Positions 57,840 through 64,000 of a stretch of 64,000 nt of DNA are shown here, piece after piece. Made by a program: the position numbers and the translations under genes. The stretch is taken from the NCBI GenBank assembly GCA_023053575.1, contig JAKZAP010000016.1, positions 11,426,030 to 11,490,029 of the forward strand, in the 5' to 3' direction. Position 1 is the stretch's first letter; every line of letters starts with the position of its first letter. A model generated the notes under the pieces. It saw only the letters and a program-made list of their open reading frames with translations. It was not told the DNA's origin and made no database searches. Source of the DNA: Branchinecta lynchi. Lineage: Eukaryota > Arthropoda > Branchiopoda > Anostraca > Branchinectidae.

Positions 57840-58376
57840 GCGTCTCATAGGAGAAGTTCAAAGTTGTCCAAATATGTTTTAGAAAGAATGGTATTTTGAA
57901 CGTAGGTGAGCTTCGTGATTACCAGCTAGCGATTTTTGTTTTTCAAAGTGTAAATAAGGTAAGCCCTGAGTACTTTTATGATTTTTTTAACACTAACTCT
58001 TTTACCACCCGTATTTTACCCGACATTCGGAGGATTTAGCCCACGAGAGAAGAAATACAACAAGAGCAGGATTTGTTCTCAGGAACATAGGTGTGAGCGT
58101 CTGGAATGACCTTCCAGAATCGGGTCAGTTCAATTTCAGTTCAGTTCAATTTTATTAAATTGAAAATAAAGGAACAAAATAAATTTCGACCCCTAGAAAG
58201 CTCCATGGCCCGGTACATAGGGGTTAATACCACAATAATTAACAAATGAACGAGTCTCTTAACTACTACAATAAAATAAAAAGAGAACAATTGAAGAATT
58301 TGTTCAGAGCGTTGTAAGTCTGGCATCATTCAAGAAAATGGTTAAATCCCATTCTTTGAAAAGGAAAGAAGTGTGA
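57840..58376 (+). pseudogene. LINE ORF2 C-terminal relic (L6), frameshifted and interrupted
   Basis: The frame from about 57874 reads NGILNVGELRDYQLAIFVFQ, then NKVSPEYFYDFFNTNSFTTR, the usual post-thumb order of Jockey/CR1-type ORF2. A frameshift leads to LRNIGVSVWNDLPES (58070-58125), then a foreign insert at about 58121-58312, and the end VVSLASFKKMVKSHSLKRKE (58313-58376). The 3' region includes TATTTATTTATTTATTT at about 58405 and a segment repeated inverted at 60830-60960. Confidence 0.75.
58121..58312 (-). mobile_element. Retroposon 3' fragment inserted in L6
   Basis: On the minus strand it ends in TTTAATAAAATTGAACTGAA and CTGAAATTGAACTGA, a tail-like AT-rich terminus. It separates two parts of one LINE reading frame. 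Borders are approximate. Its RC resembles the fragment at 40375-40398. Confidence 0.5.
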
Positions 58377-58394
58377 TAAGAGGAAAGGGTATTT

Positions 58395-58525
58395 ATTTAA
58401 TGTTATTTATTTATTTATTTACCCGCTATATCGTTAAGGAATGATATAGCGGATTCATGGTGGTTAGAATTGCGGACACAATCAGGATTCTTTTGTCTTA
58501 AAAGTGGCCGTTAATGGTAAATTGT
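58395..58525 (+). repeat. LINE 3' segment with inverted copy at 60830-60960
   Basis: GATATAGCGGATTCATGGTG, GTTAGAATT, CAATCAGGATTCTTTTGTCT, TAAAAGTGGCCGTTAATGGT are matched in reverse complement at 60830-60960. The two arms are about 2.3 kb apart and probably two insertions of one LINE family in opposite orientation. Confidence 0.75.
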
Positions 58526-58618
58526 TTGTTTAATTTATATGTTTTTTGAAACATATAGCAGTTTTCATTATTCTTTTCTTCATATTTCAATTCTTTCTTT
58601 TACCATCCCTAATGCCAG

Positions 58619-59503
58619 TTTCTGGGATCCCAAAACCTAAGTGGCGGGGATACCTATCATTTCGCAAAAGTTGTCCGTCTATCCGTCTGTTAACACGATA
58701 CCTCTCGAAAGGGTTTAGATATTTTATTCAAATTCAGAACGAGGACACTTTGGATCAAAGTACAGGTCAAGTTCCAAGATGGTCTCTGTACCACTACATT
58801 TAGGAGTGGAGCTTAAGGTGCGAAATCTAATCGCCCTAAAGCTAATGAGATAGTCAATTTAGGGGTAAGGAGACATGCTGAATATGAATATGAAAATTAT
58901 ATTAGTCGATATAGAGTGAGGAATAAATATCGACTAGAAATTCGGTATCGGGGTAAGGAGACATGATGAATCCAATTTTGAACTTAATTTGCTTGACGGA
59001 TGAGCTGGCAAAACTTTTCAAAATCCGGAAATTTGGATTGAAAGGTTCACCTCTCAATGTCACCAGCTCTTTTGCTCTGCATGTAGTTCGCCGCGAGTGG
59101 CCTACTGCTAAAAGGAGGAATTTGGTAAAGTGGTCAAGTTGGTCTGAAGTCGATAAGAGATGAGATATTGGAGTAAGCATGCAAGCTGAATCCATAGCTG
59201 AACTTGCTTATCGGTCATGGCAAAATGTTAAAAAGGTTTGGCGAAGACCGTAAACCTAGAAGGTTCGCTTGTCTGGATGAAGTACAGTAGAGGTATGCTT
59301 ATGTGAACGTTTGTTAACATTGAACTTTGCCATTTCCATGCACTTGCTGTCACCTGAATAGGTATTTTGGATCTTCGTGCTACCATTTAGCCCAAAACTG
59401 CACTGTTGACATTAAAGTAACTGTTCACATAAACATACCTCTATTGTCGTCCAATAAATATTCAATGACAATATTTGGGGTCTCATCGAAACCTTTGGTC
59501 TTT
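58619..59503 (-). mobile_element. Family B element (B8), carrying MITE D1
   Basis: The head TTCTGGGATCCCAAAACC is at 58619, the microsatellite is reduced to GTCCGTCTATCCGTCTG, and the far end TCATCGAAACCTTTGGTC ends at about 59503. The interior is closest to B9 (shared CTCTCAATGTCACCAGCTCT-type phrases). MITE D1 interrupts it. Confidence 0.75.
59285..59446. mobile_element. TA-flanked MITE family D, intact copy D1
   Basis: The ends CAGTAGAGGTATGCTTATGT and ACATAAACATACCTCTATTG are inverted repeats. Comparison with the B9 copy at 25960-25975, which reads CAAGTAGTCCAATAAATATT without interruption, shows insertion at TA: here GAAGTA, the element, then TCGTCCAATAAATATT. The second TA has become TC. 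A Tc1/mariner-type MITE is the likely class. Confidence 0.85.
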
Positions 59504-60033
59504 TTCTAAAACACTAGCAACTCCTCACTAAGATTATCTTTGTAATGGTGGTGATGATTCCCCCTCCATGGGGACTCGCGAAAAGCGAGCACGCGATAAA
59601 AAAAACGCAAAAAAAGATGCGAAAAACGCGAGTGCTCCTGGAATTTCCCGGGGAACAGGGAAAGTGCGTCTTTGAATATAGAAGGCGAATGGCTAGCGAC
59701 CAAGAAGCGAGAAACACTTTTTCCACCTGTCGAAAGACAGCAACGAGAAGACATGTTTCCTTTTTTTTTTTTTTTCGAGAAAAATCAGTGACCATAAATA
59801 ATGAGGAAAAGTTCACGGTTGTGTGACAAAGTATTAACATACCCGCATCGACAATGCTATCTGCGCGAACCGCTGGAATGGGGACAGTAATATCAGAATA
59901 GAACAGAAGATACATGGAAGTTCAATTTTCTGGTGGTTCAACACATTCATGTGTACTTCAGACACATTCGAACTCTTCTTCCTTGAAATTTTGCTGTTGG
60001 TAAAGTACACAGAATACTATACGAGAGTTAATC

Positions 60034-60351
60034 ATGTTCACAACCAACTTAAGTTACTTTAATTACATTAAAGCCTTAAACGACATGGTAAAAAAAATGT
60101 GTGCTGAAGATGTTCTGATCTTCAACCAGAACGATCTTCGTGGTCACAGCTTAAAAATCACTGGTGAGAGATTCCACAAGGACATTGGGAAATGGTGTTT
60201 CAAGAATCGTGTAGCTGCTCGCTGGTATAGCCTCCCCGAGGAAACTGCCAATTGCCAGTCACTCAACATGTTCAAGAGTCATATCAACAGAATGTTTCAG
60301 GAAGAAATGTTTAAACTTTTAAGCGAATTTTGTAGAGGCTTTGTGGCCTGA
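60034..60351 (+). pseudogene. LINE ORF2 C-terminal relic (L7) with (ATT)n tail
   Basis: The frame contains LRGHSLKITGERFHKDIGKW and CFKNRVAARWYSLPEE, the canonical LINE C-terminal motif (L-R-GHS-x-K ... R-x-x-x-F-x-x-R-V-x-x-x-W-x-SLP), ending FKSHINRMF. A TGA-containing 3' region with TTACTATTATTATTATTATT closes at about 60394. The frame is open, but everything upstream is missing. Confidence 0.8.
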
Positions 60352-60394
60352 TTTTTAGCAACACATTATATTACTATTATTATTATTATTAAAA

Positions 60395-61760
60395 ACTAAA
60401 ACCCTGCGCAAACCTAGAAAATGGTCTCTTTGCGATTTTCTCGAACAGGTGTAGCCTAACTTCATGGATTTTGAACTTCCTTAAATTAGTTTACTCTCGA
60501 CCTCTTTACCACCCCACCACCGACCTCCACCCAAAAACCTCGTCAATTCTTTAAGCTCAAATGCTCAACGTTTTCTGGTACATTCACACATATTGGACCA
60601 GAGAAAATAACTTCAACTACCATCTAACACTTCCTTCGTAGCATCATAGCAAGCCTGTTTTTCTCAGCTTGCCAATTTAGTATTATTTTTCCCGTGCGAT
60701 TACTCATGTACAAGGTCAATCGTCATAATAGGCTTGGCCTCTATTAAAATTCCGCTGACGTATTAGATTAGCTCCCTCAATTTCCCTAGTAACGTAAAAT
60801 TCCAGAAATACCCACATTAGACATTTTTTTAATTTCATCAAAAACACATAAATTAAGCAAACAATTTACCATTAACGGCCACTTTTAAGACAAAAGAATC
60901 CTGATTGTGGCCGTAATTCTAACCACCATGAATCCGCTATATCATCCCCTATATCATAAACTATTGAATTAAATTAATTATTTCGCTTGCATCAGAACCG
61001 ACGAGTAATTTAGCAATAAGGCAACCGAGTGGCGAATGAGCCTTCTATACAGTAAATATCATACAATTAAAGGACCCCTCTGGCTTATTCTGCCTTTTAT
61101 GATATACCTTGCTCCTCTATCGAATTATAAGCTTGTAAAATCCCCATCTATCGTTAATTTCAGGTGGAAAGAAATATTATTTTTGGAAAACTTTTTTTCT
61201 GATCCCTTTCGTAGGCAAAATATCATTTCCTAGTAAGAGTTGTGCTTTAAAAAAGACGAGCGTAGCCTCAGTGCTTATCCAGTCAGTACGGAAAATATAG
61301 GAGCATAAAAAATTGATAGAATGCCTTGATTCAGAACGTTATCTTCACCCTAACTGACCAGCTAAATTCATTAGGCACTTTAATTGACACTGAGATTTAG
61401 ACCGAATACCAGCCAAACTCTCTCCATCCGAAGCAAGAACAAACACCACGGGACCCCAACAATGGAGTAAAAGAACCAATAATCGGATCTAATACTGACA
61501 TTAACCAGGTCTATGGTTCTGGGAAAAAGAATGGGAGGCGATATTCGAGGGCTCGTCAAATGCTAAGACTCAATTAAAGCAAAACAGACAACGCAGGGGG
61601 ACTAAAGAGTTTCTTGAGGACCCGGAAAGACGTCTGAGAGCGAATCAAGAGCGCCAGAGGAAGAATGAGGTAGTAGGGCTGATTACAGGATAAATCTGGC
61701 GGTCTGGGAAGCTTCTCAGACGTAAAGGACTCGTCCGACTTAGCCTGTATTAATGCCATA
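60395..61760. other. No recognised gene, apart from the LINE segment at 60830-60960
   Basis: The inverted copy of the L6 3' segment lies at 60830-60960. The remainder has no recognised repeat or reading frame. Confidence 0.4.
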
Positions 61761-61761
61761 A

Positions 61762-62210
61762 ATGCTCTTTAAGCCCAAGCTAACTGCGAACAGTGCCGTC
61801 TTTACCCTTGGGCTGGTTAGGACTAGGCCTGTGCTGGGGGGTCAGGGAAAATGTGATCAAGCGGACGGTGCAAATTATTGAGAAATCGGGCTACGGTTGC
61901 TAGCCCTGTTGCCTTGTTCATTGCGATCCAAGTGTGACCGGCTACGTTGCACCGTCATTTACTTTACCGAAATCATGCCCAGTTGCGACCAGTGGGGCTG
62001 CACGAAGAATCGTGTGTGCTAATGTGCTGGCGTTTTTGCGTTTTTGACTAATGAAAAGGGGCCAAAAACCCATGGTTTGCCTAGGGTCCACCAAAAGTAA
62101 AAGACGGCACTGACTGCGAACCACAATTGACAGTGCTAAACGGATACGTCAGTTGGATTTTTTTAGAGCTACATTTCAGCCCTTCTTGGCAACGGGTCTC
62201 TTCAGGCTCA
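61762..62210 (+). repeat. Diverged family C-like element interrupted by a hAT-like MITE
   Basis: ATGCTCTTTAAGCCCAAGC opens it. After the MITE come CTAAACGGATACGTCAGTTG, GAGCTACATTTCAGCCCTTC and TTGGCAACGGGTCTCTTCAG. On the minus strand this last part reads CTGAAGA, a pyrimidine-rich stretch, AAGGGCT and GAAA, in the position of the hammerhead-like core. Confidence 0.65.
61791..62112. mobile_element. hAT-like MITE with perfect 8-bp target duplication
   Basis: The left end CAGTGCCGTCTTTAC and the right end GTAAAAGACGGCACTG are inverted repeats. ACTGCGAA flanks both sides (61783-61790 and 62113-62120). No ORF of transposase type. It lies inside a family C-like sequence. Confidence 0.9.
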
Positions 62211-63060
62211 AGTCGCTCATGCTGGAAAATCAACTTGTGGGAAAGCAACTGAAGATTCTAGCTTAAAGCAGACCACAAAAAATGCTCTTCCTACCACACG
62301 CACAATGCTAATCATCCCTACTGTCACTATGAATGTTCAAAACTACAAAAAACACTGTCAAACAATAAGCAAATTAAAACCCACCATATTTCCTAGGTTT
62401 TAAATAATTCCGTCTGGACTAAATCTCAGCCAATTATCCTGGCCACCGTTATGGCACGTAGGGAGCCAAGGATCAAAATAATGATATTCATCTAATGCTC
62501 CAGCTGTTTGTTACAATTATAGACAAATCAAAAACCAGTGTGATACTTCTGAAGACATACAAAAAATAATCAATAAAGTGTTATAATTCTTTGCTAATCA
62601 AACCGGGAAAATTTCGTCTTCTGGAAAAGAGGACCTCTGTGTGGGTTTTTTCTCGAGCCAAAACAGAAACCCGGCAATAAAGTTCAAGTCTAAATAAACT
62701 GGTGACTTTCGATCAGTAAGAGAAGGTAAACAGAATGTTTGGATTAGGTCTTTACGTATCTGATTTTGTTGAGTTTTTTGTGAGAACTGCGAGTTAAAAT
62801 TGGTGCTGCGATTTCATATTGGACACTGTTGCTGTGCCCGTGTCCCGCCGTGTCCGTGTCCCGGTTTATACCTGAACGGTTTCTCTTAATTTCAACGGGT
62901 TCTTTTATGGTTTGGTGAAGTCCGGTGCATGTTTCAAGAATTTAGGCTTTATCGAAATGTAGTTCGTGTGATGGATTTTACCACAGATAAAAATAATCAT
63001 ATATATTTGAGTGAAGATAAGAGACGTACATGGACAGATAGGTAAAGATTATATTTATTA
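62211..63060. other. No recognised gene
   Basis: Small imperfect repeats only, such as GTGTCCCGCCGTGTCCGTGT near 62840. Confidence 0.4.
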
Positions 63061-63089
63061 GTCAATCCCTAATTGTTTGTTAAAATATT

Positions 63090-63206
63090 TTCACTCTCGT
63101 TTTCACTCGGCGTTTTTTGTCGGCACATTTTTTTGTCCGTCGGCACAAACTGGACGTCCCCCCCCCCCCCCCAAAGTTAAAAGGCTAGTGACGCCCCTGG
63201 TCGGGC
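63090..63206. mobile_element. hAT-like element, right end only
   Basis: A C homopolymer (63159-63173) followed by AAAGTTAAAAGGCTAGTGAC and GCCCCTG matches the right end of the element at 17253-17568. The matching left end and target duplication were not found, so it is a truncated copy or has undetected ends. Confidence 0.6.
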
Positions 63207-64000
63207 TCATCCCTTAGTAGGCACAGCAAACCTTGCTCATTTCCGATATTTGGAGCTTTATGCGATCTTTATCTATCTTGACAGCACTAACACTGACTGT
63301 AGCGTTTGCCACGTTTGGCTATTTTAAGGCGGTCCAGGTTCCCGCTTATTAATTCTAAGGAGCTTGTTGGTCAGAAATAGAGGTTGTACAAGTTTTCCGT
63401 GTTTCTCAACAAGTTAAGAGCGAGGAAAAACAGCTGGGATGGGTTTGTGATCTTTGAAACCTGGCAAAGTCGTATATCTTTTCAGATGTGTTTATTTCAG
63501 TGTGCTCAAACTTTGGAGTAGAAACTGCCGTACTGCAACTGGTGCTTTAAAGTACAAGCCGTTCTTCCGACTTCCAGTAAAACTAGCTCGGCTTTGCAAA
63601 GTGATTTGGTGCTCAGCTAGTTCTGGAGAGGGCGAGGAGAGTGAAATTCGATCTCAGAACGTCGTATAGCCAGTATCGCTTCCAATTTATTTTTGCGCTT
63701 CGCGGATTTTGGTGTGGCGCAATCGAAAGCGAATCCGCGAGAAAGCTAGAATCACCCTTGGGAGTAAAATAATCTGTCAGCCAGACGCAGGAAGGGCCGT
63801 TTTAGAGAAACTTCAATTAAAAAGTACTGAACAACTCCTAAGACTCACAGTTATCCAAGAATACACTCTTTATTCTTTTCTTCCCAATGAAGGATTATAT
63901 TCTCCAAATACAGACTCGCGAAAATCGCAACACAAGCACTAGTAGAATTAAGTAATAAGCATCCCTGAATATGATCATGTGTTAGCCATAGGCATCGCGT
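63207..64000. other. No recognised gene
   Basis: Two plus-strand open frames of 71 and 77 codons (63454-63669, 63709-63942) lack recognisable motifs. Confidence 0.35.

Overview
The window is eukaryotic and most likely comes from an arthropod. Two spliced exons on the minus strand (16221-15927 and 11881-11742) encode consecutive parts of domain I of a Cav2/cacophony-type voltage-gated calcium channel. They are joined in phase by an intron of about 4 kb with GT-AG borders. These are the only host-gene exons I can support. The upstream exon (above 16221) and the next downstream exon (below 11742) were not found, so both flanking introns or intergenic DNA run to or beyond the window edges. I cannot place the species below arthropod level.

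Almost everything else is transposon DNA, mostly non-autonomous and heavily nested. Three large families, called A, B and H here, share an unusual plan: palindromic termini and internal tandem repeats, and in A and B also a GTCY/GACR microsatellite next to one end. This resembles Helentron-associated elements (HINE/DINE-1, mini-me, pearl types). Family A lies at 2712-5187, 26585-29906, 42630-44110, 51196-53147 and 54405-56000. Family B has at least nine copies, at 7448, 17989, 19389, 24325, 28152, 36373, 44395, 56394 and 58619. Family H lies at about 26045-30206 and 30501-34290. A palindromic family C carries direct repeats of 8-13 bp at its borders and a hammerhead-ribozyme-like core.

Cut-and-paste MITEs can be recognised from target duplications: hAT-like at 13786-14686, 17253-17568 and 61791-62112; TA-flanked at 61-444, 19275-20608 and 59285-59446; TTAA-flanked at 24611-25278; and 3-bp-flanked at 40565-40796 and 49283-49577. 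Decayed non-LTR retrotransposon (LINE) fragments lie near 6.9, 21.4-22.0, 43.0-43.8, 46.6-47.0, 56.0-56.4, 57.8-58.4 and 60.0-60.4 kb.

The nesting gives relative ages. B sits inside A inside H at 26-30 kb, B sits inside a TA MITE at 19-20.6 kb, a TA MITE sits inside B at 59.3 kb, a TTAA element sits inside B at 24.6 kb, a LINE sits inside A at 43 kb, and C sits inside a TA foldback element at 48 kb. Several stretches hold nothing I recognise: about 0.45-2.7, 5.2-6.9, 8.6-10.0, 20.6-21.4, 22.6-24.3, 34.6-36.4, 41.4-42.6, 45.5-46.3, 48.5-49.3, 60.4-61.8 and 62.2-63.1 kb, and the last 0.8 kb. I saw no prokaryotic operon, CRISPR array, rRNA or convincing tRNA.
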